DNA from: Siphonodentalium dalli
Taxonomy: Eukaryota; Mollusca; Scaphopoda; Gadilida; Siphonodentaliidae
DNA length: 64,000 nt
Direction: 5' to 3'
NCBI GenBank assembly: GCA_032622095.1
Contig: CP136065.1
Span: 248,311,474 to 248,375,473, forward strand
In this document: positions 35,221 to 46,869 of the stretch, in pieces
How positions within the stretch are numbered: the stretch's first letter is position 1
How the letters are laid out: every line of letters starts with the position of its first letter
Position numbers and translations under genes: made by a program
The notes under the pieces: model-generated
What the model was told of the DNA's origin: nothing
Seen by the model: only the letters and a program-made list of their open reading frames with translations
The model's database searches: none

Positions 35221-35867
35221 AATGTTCACTTAGTGCAATGATTCATTGATTGTTGTTGGCATCTAATCAATGGTTGCTGAATGAATATCAGCAAAGAAAG
35301 ATCACCATATGGAACTGCGAACAGAATCATGAGAATGACAATACCACATGACATACCGGTAGTCATGATGCGTTGATGGTGCATCGAATTTTCCAAGTTT
35401 TTCTGTTGTGTTTTCATTTGCAAAATTGTCATCACTATTCTGTCATACTATTCTGTGAGTGTACGAAACAAACTATTTATGTAATTATAAGTATTGAAAA
35501 TGTTATGTATTTCTATCAACAACGGCTGAACGAGCGAAGAGATATGAGTTTGTGCTATAAATTAATACGCAATCACAAAAAAATAAATAGTCCTGCCACA
35601 GATATAATTTTCGCGAACACGATCAGCGAAGAATATTATGTGATTGTGATAGGAATATGAGCATAATCAGATAATATGAACACAACAACTGAGATAAACA
35701 GGTAAGCTATGTGTGCATATTTGTGAACTCAATTCTTCTAAGCATCTGTAGATACTTTTAACGTGATGACAGGCAAAATTTTGAAAATGAAAACAACACA
35801 AAAATTGCATTGCGAAAATTCGATGCAACATGTGGTACATTGTATGTCATTCTGAGCAGTGTCAAAG
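35221..35867. other. Intergenic DNA with dispersed repeat fragments
   Basis: A piece at 35510-35580 (TATTTCTATCAAC...GAGTTTGTGCTATAAATTA) matches arm 2 of the inverted duplication near 56932. ATATTTGTGAACTC followed by TTCTAAGCATCTGT at 35720-35755 recurs at 44358-44402. No gene was recognised. Confidence 0.5.
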
Positions 35868-36194
35868 TTCATCATGGTGACGACCACGATACAATGGTAC
35901 ATGTATGCTCATGTCAAAATCGTAGGTCAAAAATAATATCAAGCACTGTTTGATTTTAGTCTTTAGATGCAAAATCGTGCCATATCCTTGGTCGTATGTA
36001 TGTAAAAATTGTAGCTGGAAATCACCGTAGGGTAGTCAATCACATGCTTTAGTTTAGGAACAACATACGATATCAATATCAGAATCTGAATGTACGACAA
36101 CATCGCAATCGTATGAACAAACTATCCACGATCTCGTTGGGTCCGATTCCTCTACTTATGATTGAAATTCATGGTCGTTTGAATGTTCACTTAC
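35868..36194 (-). mobile_element. Family D element, copy D3 (uninterrupted, ~327 bp)
   Basis: The ends GACGACCACGATACAATGG (35878) and its partner CTACTTATGATTGAAATTCA (36150) are inverted repeats. The interior holds the D landmarks without insertions. It is the reference empty copy for insertions A2 and E. No ORF was seen; the target duplication was not resolved. Confidence 0.8.
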
Positions 36195-36492
36195 TTTACT
36201 GATATTCATTCAACAACTATTGATAGGTGTCAACATAGGGAGCTGCAAATATTCCAGATTCGATTCGATGTCAATATCGGGGACCTGATTCAAGCTCGAC
36301 ACCGAATATTTTCGAATCGGTGTTACTTTGGTGTAATCTTGTTATTTTGAGTTAGATATAAACACATGGCAAATGACCTACATGTAAGTGCACGTTCAGA
36401 CGACCACGATTCAATCGTAAGTTGGGGAATCGGGGCCCGATGAGATCGTAGATTGTTTGTTCACACGATTGCGATGTCGTCGGACATGCTTA

Positions 36493-37224
36493 CCCTGCTG
36501 GACAAAACAAGTGTCCAGTGTCACTGCGGTGTACCGCTATTCTCAAAGTAATTGACCAGAAAAACAGGGTGATACCCCGGTCATGACCGCGGTGATACCG
36601 GTAATAAACGGTAGCAGTATCAAGACGGTCATGGCGGTGGAGTTACGGTATTGGGCGATAATGATACCGCGGTCTTTTAGCGGGCACCGCATTAATTTTG
36701 TTGAATACCGCAGTGATTTTCATGGAACTCTTTGAGGGGAGGTATTTACTCACACATACTTGTTCGCGTTAACAAGCGGTATCAGTACCACGGTATTGGA
36801 GGATACCGCGGTATAGTACCGCCATATTAACGGGGTGACACCACGTTATTGGTGGTCAATTACTTTAAGTATAGCGGTATTTTCCGTTCAGCCGCGGTGT
36901 CAGAGTTTGTAACTGCAGTTGAGCACCGCGGCCGAACGGCATGTACACTGCGGCCAAACGGCAAGCACATCTTGGCCGAAACTACGGCGAAAGGCAACTA
37001 CAACGCGACCGAATGGCATGCACACCGTGGTTAGATTTCTGGTTTGTATAGTCTTTTTTCAGTTTAATGAATTTACACCGCGGCAACTACACCATGGCTG
37101 AATGGAAAGTACACCGCGACCCAACTCTAGTTAGCCGGTGGAGCTGCGGTGTAGTTGCATTTCGGCCGCAGTGGCAATGCTAACCACAACGCGGTTAAGT
37201 GGACACTTGTTTTGTCCAGCAGGG
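36493..37224 (-). mobile_element. Family B MITE, copy B5, split by A3
   Basis: Starts CCCTGCTGGACAAAACAAGT, ends GTTTTGTCCAGCAGGG, TA flanks at 36491-36492 and 37225-37226. Excluding A3 and one TA the length is ~386 bp, normal for the family. Orientation as B4. Confidence 0.9.
36534..36877 (+). mobile_element. Family A MITE, copy A3 (344 bp), nested in B5
   Basis: Standard family A termini with TA at 36532-36533 and 36878-36879. The other B copies read GCGGTGTATTTGC across the same point with a single TA (for example 39602), proving insertion with TA duplication. Confidence 0.93.
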
Positions 37225-37476
37225 TATACAGTAGGTTGTTCCACAAGCATGTGATTGACTACCCTACGGTAATTTCCAGCTACGATGTTTACGTACACAC
37301 GACTGCGATTACGTCGCAAGTGGAGGTAACCAAGGACATGCCACGATTTCGCATCTAAAATCAAACAGTGCTACGATTTTGACGTGAGCATGCGCAGTCC
37401 AACTACCGGTCACTTCCTACGACGGAAATCTTTCCACTTACGATTGAATCGTGGTCGTCTGAACGTATACACTAAG

Positions 37477-37818
37477 ATCACAAAAATTTATACACACGGT
37501 TGCCAAGTTAGCAAACGTAGGTAATTTTGAATGTATGCCGTTCAGAATAGACATGCATTATGCAAAGTATGTGCTTCGATCGCAACCCGTGATCAATGGT
37601 GATTAATCGCTGCATATATTTGTAATCTGTATCGACACTATATAAATTGTCTACACGGTGTGTGATCGCTAGATGCTGAACTCAAATGATTACCTTTCAT
37701 GTATGTTTAGAACTTGAGATATCCAATTCAGATTATATGAATAAAATTCAATGTCAACCGCCACTATGCATGACAAAACATAGATTGGAATGAACAGAAA
37801 CCTTGAACAATCGGTATA
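37477..37818. other. Intergenic DNA, nothing recognised
   Basis: No ORF, tandem repeat or terminal repeat was seen. Confidence 0.4.
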
Positions 37819-37826
37819 TTACTAGT

Positions 37827-38802
37827 CAGTGTTCGCGCTGTCGGTAGCCAAATTAGCCAATGGCTAATCTTTTTCGAATTTGGCTAATAAAAATTTCATT
37901 AGGCTAAACTTTTGGCTAAACTTTTTTTTACCCCAAATGGAGAATGAAAGCATGAATTTTTGGCAAGTGGGTTTTCAATTCTGTGATGTGAACGATCTAG
38001 TCCAAAAACATCGTAAGTGGGAATATATCGACGACTGTACAAAGGGAAACCCGATCGCGGACAGTACAAAGGGAAACCACTAACTCTGCACGAAACAGCA
38101 AAAGTCTTTATTTTAAATTTAATCCGCTAATCCCCCATTGTCTGTCTGGTCACTCACGGGGCTCCTGCACAATGCATGTTTATGACGACATTGTATTTAT
38201 GACGGTCAAGATTTATGAGCACCAAGTGTAAGACAATAGCTTAATCAGCCAAATGTGAATCACGACATATATTTTGTGGCTATTTGTCAAAACCGATACA
38301 TTCAAAATAATATGCATGCTTTTATGACAGATTGTAATTTGATAATGGCGTAACAATATTAACTTATTAGTTTCCAGATGTCACTTAGATATTTTCGCAA
38401 GGATAATTAATATTTCATGATTTAATCAATTAAAAGATATTGATATAAAACAAAAACATAATGACATTAAGAAGGACAATCCCGGGTCAAACCCCCCCCC
38501 CCCCCCCCCCCAAATCACTCTTTCACATAGAGATTAATATTTTTTAAATAAATGATAAATATATAAAAATATTTCTAGTTCATCAAAATTAGTTAAATTA
38601 ATGTGTATTTTACCTGTGTCTGTTAGATTTGACGTTTTAATCATTAATTGTGAACCGACCAGAAAACGATGATTTAATTTGGCCATAGTTTTTTTTAATT
38701 TGGCCAAAAAACATTTGGCTAAATATTTTTTCATTTGGCTAATAAAATTTTCATTTGGCTAAACTTTTGGCTAAAGTTTTTTTCGGTCCAGCGCGAACAC
38801 TG
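37827..38802 (+). mobile_element. hAT-type non-autonomous transposon (976 bp) with 8-bp target duplication
   Basis: The ends CAGTGTTCGCGCTG and CAGCGCGAACACTG are perfect inverted repeats of 14 bp. TTACTAGT at 37819-37826 and 38803-38810 is an exact 8-bp target duplication, the hallmark of hAT elements; the CAGTG tip also fits. Inside both ends, TTTGGCTAA-type motifs are repeated (37855-37925 and 38690-38780), largely in direct rather than inverted orientation. A poly-C run of 20 lies at 38492-38511. A 67-codon frame at 37880-38083 shows no domain. Confidence 0.93.
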
Positions 38803-38810
38803 TTACTAGT

Positions 38811-39566
38811 ACGTTCTTAAATGGACGTCATTGTTTGCAACCAGTTATCTGCCAGAATAATTGGTAGAAATTTCCTACTGTCTGTTTCCCGGGAAATCTA
38901 GCGCGTTGCACCAACTTTCGATCCATTGAATCTTGTTAATTAATAACATTTAGCACTTGTAATTTGTGTCTGTTTTCTGGGACCCCTTTCGTGAAGACGT
39001 GATGTAGGTCTATTGTGGGGTGAACAGTTTAACAGATACCTACCATTAGTATCGACTACAACAATTACTGGGTACATCGCTGAACAGTGTACCCATGTCC
39101 AAGTGTGTCAAATCTTTATTATCTTTATTAACGAACCAAAGACTCTTTGGGTCATATATGCAATGTAGGCTATATCTGATTTTGTCACGTGACCAATTAT
39201 TAACTAATACGACATTGTAATTTAGATTTTTTGGGAGCACGATTGTCACACATACGGTACATGTAGGATCGGTGGGCCTAAAGCATTATTGTCGTAATTG
39301 AAAAATTGTTGCTGTGTCTTTCGATTACCGGTACTGGTAATTAATGTAAATGAGAATAGTGAATATGAATTACAATTTACATGTAAGTTCATTGCTAGCG
39401 GTAGTACCTTTTATTGAGAAAATATGACAAAATAAATAACGACAATAGTGTGATGAATGTTGAGGCAGGGAGAAAATTAACTGGTATTGCATCGCAATTT
39501 GCTACCCAAATGTGGATAAAAGCTATCCATTTTGGTATGAATTTTATATGATTTTAGAACAATGCA
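38811..39566. repeat. Intergenic DNA with fragments of the 15.3/57.9-kb repeat family
   Basis: 39130-39300 on the minus strand resembles 57935-58090 (GACAAAATCAGATATAGCCT and GACAATAATGCTTTAGGCCC). 39337-39440 on the plus strand resembles 56785-56890 (GAGAATAGTGAATATGAATT..). Relative orders differ from arm 2, so this is a rearranged third copy. No gene was seen. Confidence 0.6.
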
Positions 39567-39567
39567 A

Positions 39568-39638
39568 CCCCGCTCGACAAAACAAGTGTCCATTGGCACC
39601 GCGGTGTATTTGCTGTTCGTCCGCGGTGTCAGCGTTTG
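39568..39638 (-). mobile_element. Family B MITE fragment B6 (truncated by element H)
   Basis: CCCCGCTCGACAAAACAAGT starts the fragment, which follows B4/B5 to GGTGTCAGCGTTTG and is then cut at TA by the left end of element H. The remainder of B was not found on the far side of H, so a deletion accompanied or followed the insertion. Confidence 0.75.
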
Positions 39639-39640
39639 TA

Positions 39641-40782
39641 CTCTCTCCTGCCAAATAAACGTGACGTCACGTTTATTTATTTAAAGAAAAATACGACAGC
39701 ATCACGATTATTAGGCGCCATCACGATTATTTAAAGTTCTTGCAAAGTCGCGGAATTTTCAGTCAAAAAGTTAGAAAAAACGTGCAGCTCACTAAAAAAA
39801 ATAGAAGTGCACTTGACAAGTTGACAGGAATGTGGGAGAATCTCATTCCTAACAGGATTTAGGCCTCTAGATCATGATGTCCGTGTATAAACAGACGGAT
39901 TATCGCAGTTAATTACAACTCATCAAAGCTTATAATCACACAGTGACAACTAATTATCGTTGGGACGGAACCGACTTCTACTATCAAAACGGGACTTAAT
40001 GCTAAAATCACATCACCAGGCTTATATTATAAAATAATCAGTGAAACTAATCTGAGTGACAACTGATGAACTAATTTAACTTGACGTGGCCGACTTCTCC
40101 AAACAATACTGTTATCGTGACCCAATTATGCGCTATCATGAAGACACAGAAGCTGTGAGTCGTGTGCACACATGCGTGACTGGTTTTGGCTATAAATGGA
40201 AAGTTACGACACCGCAGTAGCTTCTGTGTGTACACAGGAACATGTATTTAAATCTATGCAATAAAGCAATACAATAACATGTCCGTGTATTCAAAGCACA
40301 GTTTAGCAATACAATAACATGTCCGTGTATTCAAAGCACAGTTTAATTATGAATGCGATGACTTGGCAACAGTTCCACATTATTAACCACAACTTACGTT
40401 TTATGTCGGATTTAAGTTTTATGTCGGATTTTAAATAGCCTCCTTGGCAGCCTCGCTGTGATTTTGAGAAAGCCGTGCCTGCTTCCACCCAACCTGGCTA
40501 CAATCACCACAGTACTTTACCTTACTCAGACTGGTACTGTTACCAAATTACTTACTGTCATTATTAAAGGAGCCAATGAGAACAACTTGCATGCATGGGA
40601 ACTTGCCCAACAATGCCAAATTAATTAAGGCCTACATTCTGCTTCATTTATAGTAGAAATATGGTAAAATGCCATCATTGTGCGCCATCACTATTATTTG
40701 GCACCATCACTATTATTAATAACACCCGAAAATGTGCACCATCACTATTATTTGGCCATCACTATTATTAGGCAGGGGAGAG
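39641..40782 (+). mobile_element. Element H: 1,142-bp DNA transposon, ends CTCTC(T/C)CCTGCC, TA flanks
   Basis: The left end CTCTCTCCTGCCAAATAA mirrors the right end (reverse complement CTCTCCCCTGCCTAATAA). TA is present on both sides. ATCACTATTATTTGG-type repeats crowd the right end (40686-40770) and ATCACGATTATT repeats the left (39700-39740). A 41-bp tandem duplication (ACAATAACATGTCCGTGTAT) sits at 40265-40346. A TGACGTCA palindrome lies at about 39661. No transposase ORF. Tc1/mariner-like by its TA, otherwise unassigned. Confidence 0.75.
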
Positions 40783-41586
40783 TAAGCAGTCTGAATTTCA
40801 AGTGGACAAGAACATGAACACTTGAAATATGCAGACTGCTTATAGTGAACTGTGTTTTTAAAGTCTGATTGATACAATATAACTGTTTGTATTTGAATTT
40901 TTCATCTTTTATACCAACATGTACTCACTACTGGGTATACAATTCTTCTCAAAGTTAGTACTTCCATCTACGGTACATTAATCATTATAACTATGGTCCT
41001 ACCCAATGACAAAAATGTGGGTGGGAGAAGATAAACAGAAATATCTGATTAGTCTGAGTTTCTGCTGGCCCTGCATGCTATACCGTCTGGTTGAGAGACA
41101 GAGGAAGCCTTCAGAAAAGGGGTGGGTATATTTCGCCGCCCAAATTTGGGAAGCTGATTTTCCATTAGTACTAGCTTCAGAAGCCTTCTTGCAATGACAA
41201 TGTATGGCAAAAATTCTGCAAAATGCTTGTCACATGTTGTGCATACAGTAGATGAAAGGCTTCAGAAAGCCCACTATACTTGTAAGTTTCTGCCAAAGAT
41301 TTATTACATTTTTAAAAGTATAATATTTATAGAATTAAATTCAATGTATATTTCCAAATTCCACATATAATTAATATACCCCTTTTCTGTGGGCTTTGTC
41401 CCATAGCCCTCACCCAGACAGTATAACATGGATGACTAGAGGAAACTCAGGCTAGGCACGGATTATATTTTTACATGAGCTTGATGAGATAATTGAAATA
41501 TTTAATTCATTGTCTATGATACCACACATATTACTACATACAATCATACAATGATACATATAATTATGATATCAATGACCCACTTA
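40783..41586. other. 3' flank of the hAT transposase gene, with a small hairpin
   Basis: AGCAGTCTGAATTTCAAGTG (40785) is followed after 14 bases by its imperfect complement CACTTGAAATATGCAGACTG, making a ~50-bp hairpin. No confident hAT terminal repeat was found on this side. No gene seen. Confidence 0.45.
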
Positions 41587-44060
41587 TCAGAGAGCTATCT
41601 TCCGGGTAGGTCCCATAGAATTATAGGCATCAATAATTTTTTCCCAATCAATGTCGTCAATGTTTGAGGAGTCCCTGCATACACGCATCAAGCTGTCCAA
41701 TGTGCACTGTCCCATTTTATTGCGCAAAGGTGTTTTAATCAAACTCATCAAACTGAAAGCTCTTTCAACATTGACAGTTCCAGTTGGTATTAAATTTGCA
41801 AGATAAACAATGTAATACATTTGCGGAAATAAAGATCTAAAAGATTCGTCCTTGTGAAAAGCTTTGAGCAAGAACCTGATATTGTATGGCAAGTTGATTT
41901 TCAGATCCGCAAGATTTTGCTCTTCCTCCTTCTTTTTAGATTTAGACAATACAGTGAATAGTATTTTATTTTCAACAGACTTGATTTTCTCGGATATATT
42001 TCGCTCATGAATATCCCTCAAAGAGAACATGTGAGGTTTGAAGGATTCAAACTTAGAAATAATGTCTTCCGTTTCAAACTCTGGTAACACTTCCGTCACA
42101 TGGCCCAAGAATGTGTCTGTGCATGGTTTACCATAAAATTTAGATAATGTCACAATTTCCGTGGAACCATATAACGGCAACTCCTTCTCATTTCTAGGCA
42201 GGTTTCTTGGATCAAAAATTCCAAAAGATGACAGTAGAGAGGACGACGACGTCATCATTTCTATTTCAGAAATGAGTTCTTTTATCATTGGTTTCACGAC
42301 ATCTGTCTCAAATGTTTTGAGGTCAAAGATCTGATGTGTCCGTGTCCTAATCTCGAAGATAGAATGTGATTGATTGACATCTTGCAGAAGCTTGTTAATG
42401 TTTTTGTAATTGGTGCCGAGACTTAGATCGTTTGCCAGGGAAGTCAGTGATATTGTGGTTGCTTTCACGTAAGCCGGAAGCTGCGTAAAGTTTGCCCAGT
42501 CAGCTTGAAGAATTGTAGATAGCTTGTTCGTTTCAGATAGAATATCAGCTAAGATACATATCAGAGCAACATTTTCAGGATCTATTAACTGGCATCTCAG
42601 TCCTAAAATTTCTGGGTCTTTTTTGTCATTATAAATACCATCCAATGTGTCAAGAATGCATTGGAACCGTGTTATGATTCTTTCACAGGACTTTCCATGG
42701 CTCAGCCACCTAGTTGTAGATGGCCAAACAAGTTTGAGCTCCTTCAACAAATATACGTCCTGAGCAGTATTGAATGCAGCTGTTCTCTGGGGACTTGAAC
42801 CGAAAAACTTTGCCAGGCCTACAAGCAAATTGTCAGCTTCTTGAAGCTTTTTATACTTTTTCAACACATGGGAGAATGCAAGAGCCAACCGATGATTTCG
42901 ACAATTTATATACTGAGCAAAGGGTGAGAAATGTCTATAACGTTTCTGTAGTCCGGTCCGTTCTCCCGACATAGTATTGGTGCCATCAAGGGCTATAAAA
43001 CGAGTGTTCTCAATATTAATCCCCTTTTGCATTAAGAATTTTTGCAAACAATCCATGAGTGTTGCTGCATCAGTTTTTTGCATTGGGATAATTCCCAGAA
43101 AATGGTCGCATACTTCTCCATCCTTAAGAAATCGTCCCATGATGCACAGTTGAGTCACATTAGATTCGTCCGCACTTTCGTCGCATAACAATGTGAAAAA
43201 TTTATTTCTCCTCAGTGAACATAGGATGTCCTCCTCCACGTAGTCTGACATGCATTGTATATATTGTTTAACAGAAAACGGAGATGTATATGAAAGTTTA
43301 CTTTTTTCGTCAGACATCCTATTCAAAAATTCTTGAAGTTCCGTGTTTCCAGTTTTTGCACAAAATTCAATGACGTTTTCGAAATTTGTAGTATGTGCCC
43401 AGCTTTTCTTGATCATGAAATAAACTGTTTTCAGTAATATTGTCATACCTGATCGGTTTTTAGCTTCAATTTTAATACTGCTATCGCATAGTTGGCTTAA
43501 AACACTTTTTTGATCTTTCGTATCAACTTGAGTAAGGGTCTGAGATGACAACATTGACGTAGTGTGTCTTCTACTCTGTTCATGTTTTGTCAGTTTTCTT
43601 GTAGGATGGGTTCCCAACTTTACTCCTTTTGTATGGAATGCACCTTTATCTGCGGCTTGAAATTTGTCACTAAAAAATTCACAATTTTTACACATGTATC
43701 CTCTTTTCTGACACTAAAGTACAGCCACTTGTATTTTTCTTCGTATTTTCCTGACGAGAATAGTCTCTCGTCTGGTTTAATCCCCGGTACCGGTAGGTAA
43801 ACAAACTCTGACTCCTCCTCGGAAACAATATCGATATCATGATCATCGGAATCGGACGATTCAGAGGACTGAGTGTGAGATGCGGTTTCACTATTTTTGC
43901 TTTTGACAACAATGTCATTAGTGTCAAGAGGCTGCGCTGAATCCGCATCGTCGACCTTCTTCTTTTTAAAGAACGTTGTTATTATATTTGTTGTTGAATT
44001 CGGCCGCTTATCCGGTATTTTTTTTCTATAATATTTGCTGTTGTGCGACATCGTCTGCAA
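41587..44060 (-). pseudogene. hAT-superfamily transposase-like gene (TTF zinc finger / DUF4371 type), one frameshift
   Basis: Two overlapping frames make one gene. The N-terminal 146-codon frame (44060-43620) has a basic NITTFFKKKK stretch, an acidic Ser/Asp-rich spacer and KYKWLYFSV, the usual lead-in to a TTF/BED-like finger. A shift of one base near 43693-43706 moves translation to the 702-codon frame (43695-41587), which opens CKNCEFF, the first zinc-ligand pair, with TKHEQSRRH closing the finger. Numbered in the 702-codon frame: CDES (D172), LDGTN (D237), C265..H268 in NCRNHRLAL, and E644 in NVERAFS of the C-terminal hAT dimerisation region (about 630-690). These are the hAT catalytic acids and the C..H pair. 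It resembles KIAA1586/ZMYM-like hAT-derived proteins. Apart from the shift there is no stop, so inactivation is recent, or a short intron or assembly error is possible. Confidence 0.85.
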
Positions 44061-44579
44061 TTCTTATTACATTATTAAAGAAGAACTCGCATTGGCTGTA
44101 ATATACATTTCCGACCAATCAGGTGCCGCGTACTTTAGCGCTCACTCAATTCTTCTGAAATTCCGTACCGCGAAACATCGTACCGCGAACATCCATGCCG
44201 ATGATCACCGATGATCAATGTCTTATCACACGCCGTTTTGGGAATCTATCACGCACCATATTGGGAATTTTACTGGGTATCTGGCATTGGGAATGGGGCC
44301 GAAATTCGGCCCCAAAAAGGCCCCGGATTAATCCCTGCCTACTAGTACATGTATGTGCGCATATTTGTGAACTCCATTAGAACTTCTAATCTAAGCATCT
44401 GTTAGTATTATCTATAGATACTTTTATTAGGCTATCATTTTTCTTTCCCCAATACCACTATATGTATATGTAAAGCGATCATTTCCCGACCATCGGATCA
44501 GCTCCAGTTTGATCCGATGTCATACCACCCTTCTCTATCTCGCATACTGCGCATGTCTGTAAAAATCTAGACGATTTAT
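44061..44579. other. 5' flank of the hAT gene with a CCCTG-ended palindromic stretch
   Basis: 44295-44313 is the palindrome GGGGCCGAAATTCGGCCCC. The sequence ends at about 44335 in GGATTAATCCCTG, which read from the other strand begins CAGGGATTAATCC, the form of a hAT terminus. A partner end and an 8-bp duplication of CCTACTAG were not found, so this remains a weak candidate. 44358-44402 repeats 35720-35755. Confidence 0.35.
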
Positions 44580-44594
44580 TGTCCAAAAATATTT

Positions 44595-46500
44595 CCTTTA
44601 TTAGCTCAACTTACTTTGGAAATTTGAGCTATTGCCAAGGGTTGGCGTCCGTGTGTGCGTGCGTGTGTGCATCCGTCAACAATTTCCTTTGGTGTGGGCT
44701 TCATGTCATATCTATGGTCTGATCTTTATGAAATTTGTCATGAATGTTGGCATTGACATGTACATGTAGATGGGAACGAATCATTTTGGGGTCATTCGGC
44801 CAAAAAAACATGGCCGCTGGTGGCCATCTTGGATTTAAATATTAAATCCATTGGCGCGGGCTACAGGCCGTACTGCTTGTGTGATCATCATACAATTTGT
44901 CATGAATGTTGACATTTACATGTAACGGTAAATGGGAACGAGTCATTTTAGGATCATTCGGCCATCTTGGATTTTACTCTTTTTATCACTAAAACCTTTG
45001 ACACATTCTACAGACCACATCTCTGATCCGATCATCACCAAACTTTATATGGATCATATGGGGCGACCTCTAGATGGGAACGAGTCATTTGGCAAAAAAA
45101 CATGGCCACCGTCAGCCATCTTGGATTTTACTCTTTGCATCACTAAATACTTTGGCGCGGGCTACATGTCGTATCTTTGGTCTGGTCTTTATGAAATTTG
45201 TCATGAATGTTGACATGTAGATGGGAACGAGTCATTTTAGGATAATTCGGCCAAAAAACATGGCGCTGGTGGCCATCTTGGATTTTACTCTTTGCATCAC
45301 TAAATCCTTTGACACATCCTACAGACCACATCTCTGATCCAAACTTCATATGGATCATCGGGTCGACCTCTAGATGTGAACGACTCATTTTGGGGTCATT
45401 TGGCCAAAAAACATGGACACTGTCAGCCATCTTGGATTTTACTCTTTGCATCACTAAATACATGTACTTTCGCGCGGGCTACAGGTCGTATCTTTGGTCG
45501 GATCTTTATGAAATTTGTCATGAATGTTGACATTGACATGTAGATGGGAACAAGTCATTTTGGGGTAATTCGGCCAAAAAACATGGCTGCTGGTGGCCAT
45601 CTTGGATTTCCAATTTGAATCCATTGGCGCGGGCTACAGGCCGTACTGTTTGTCTGATCATCATAAAAAAATTCTGAATGTTGACATTTACATGTACTGC
45701 TATTCTCAAAGTAATTGACCAGAAAAACGGGGTGATACCCCGGTCATGACCGCAGTGATACCGGTGATAAACGGTAGCGGTATCGAGACGGTCATGGTGT
45801 GGAGTTACGGTATTGGGCGATAATGATACCGTGGTCTTTTAGCGGGCACCGCCTTAAGTTTGTTGAATACCGCGGTGATTTTCATGGAACTCTTTATGGG
45901 GAGGTATTTACTCACATATACATGTACTTGTTCGCGTTAACAAGCGGTATCAGTACCGCGGTATTGGAGGATACCGCGGTATAGTACCGCTATATTAACG
46001 GGGTGACACCACGTTATTGGTGGTCAATTACTTTAAGTATAGCGGTAGATGGGAACGAGTCATTTTAGGATCATTCGGCAAAAAACATGGCGGCCGGCCC
46101 GGCAGCCATATTGGATTTTACTCTTTGCATCACTAAATACTTTGACACACCCTACATACCACATCCCTGATCTGATCATCACCAAACTTCATATGGATCA
46201 TCAGGGTGACTGACCTCTTGATGGGAACAAGTCATTTTAGGGTCATTCGGCAAAAATATATGGCCACCAATGGCCATTTTGGATTTTACTCTTTGTATGA
46301 CTAAATATTTCTACAAAATCCATTAGCATGGGTTATACCGGTACATGTAGACCAATCTGTTTCTTTGATCTGTATGAAATTTGTCATGGATGTTGACATT
46401 GACATGTAGATGACTTTTAGAATTTATTCTTTGCATCACTAAATCCTTTGGCTCACCCTACAGACCACATCCCTCCATATACTGTCAACCATTAAATTAT
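44595..46500 (+). repeat. Tandem array of ~150-165-bp units ending in GCCATCTTGGATTT, interrupted by A4
   Basis: The head TTACTTTGGAAATTTGAGCT (44610) is followed by units starting AGATGGGAACGAGTCATTTT at about 44768, 44931, 45072, 45219, 45373 and 45541. Each unit has an AAAAACATGGCC..GCCATCTTGGATTT block, then CTCTTTGCATCACTAAAT, then ATGAAATTTGTCATGAATGT. After A4 the array resumes at 46048. It is non-coding; the frames over it are repeat translations. Confidence 0.85.
45697..46045 (+). mobile_element. Family A MITE, copy A4 (349 bp), inserted in the tandem array
   Basis: Standard family A ends (left tip CTGCTATTCTC), TA at 45695-45696 and 46046-46047. Array units read GACATGTAGATGGGAAC with one TA; here ACATGTA ends the left flank and TAGATGGGAAC begins the right. 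This is another internal proof of TA duplication. Confidence 0.93.
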
Positions 46501-46869
46501 TCCTACATACTAGTAAGTTGAGCTACAGTGTCATTGGCACTTTCATTTTTAGTTCTATTTAGTATACTGTATATGTATATGTACATGTAAATAGTAACAT
46601 TGGGGCAATTCCATGTGACTGACATAACATTCAAAGAACTTTTTCCAGATTCAATGTTACCGGTATGTTGTGAGCTACAAATCTTCATGTAACTATAAAA
46701 TCTTACTGCTACATGTACATGTATGTGTGCACTCAAATATTGTATTGTTCCGAATTTGGCATATGTTATGATTGTTATCGTGACTGACATTACACAAACC
46801 TATCAAAGATACATGGTACTACATGTAGTAACTTGATTTCAAATTTAATTTTAGATGTGAATATACATG
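46501..46869. other. Intergenic DNA, nothing recognised
   Basis: TACATGTA-rich. No gene, tandem repeat or terminal repeat was seen. Confidence 0.4.

Larger units (their letters stand above)
36385..37476 (+). mobile_element. Family D element, copy D4, carrying nested B5 and A3
   Basis: The left end CACGTTCAGACGACCACGAT pairs with the right end ATCGTGGTCGTCTGAACGT. D sequence runs 36385-36490 and resumes at 37227 (AGTAGGTTGTTCCACAAGC), so B5 interrupts it. Within B5 lies A3, giving three layers: D4, then B5, then A3. Confidence 0.85.

Noticed and set aside
40265-40346. Possible tRNA or small RNA gene
   Set aside because: The signal is a 41-bp tandem duplication inside element H; no cloverleaf or promoter boxes were found.
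44324-44343. Left terminus of the hAT transposon (CAGGGATTAATCC on the minus strand)
   Set aside because: No matching terminus or CCTACTAG duplication was found on the other side of the gene, so the boundary is not claimed.
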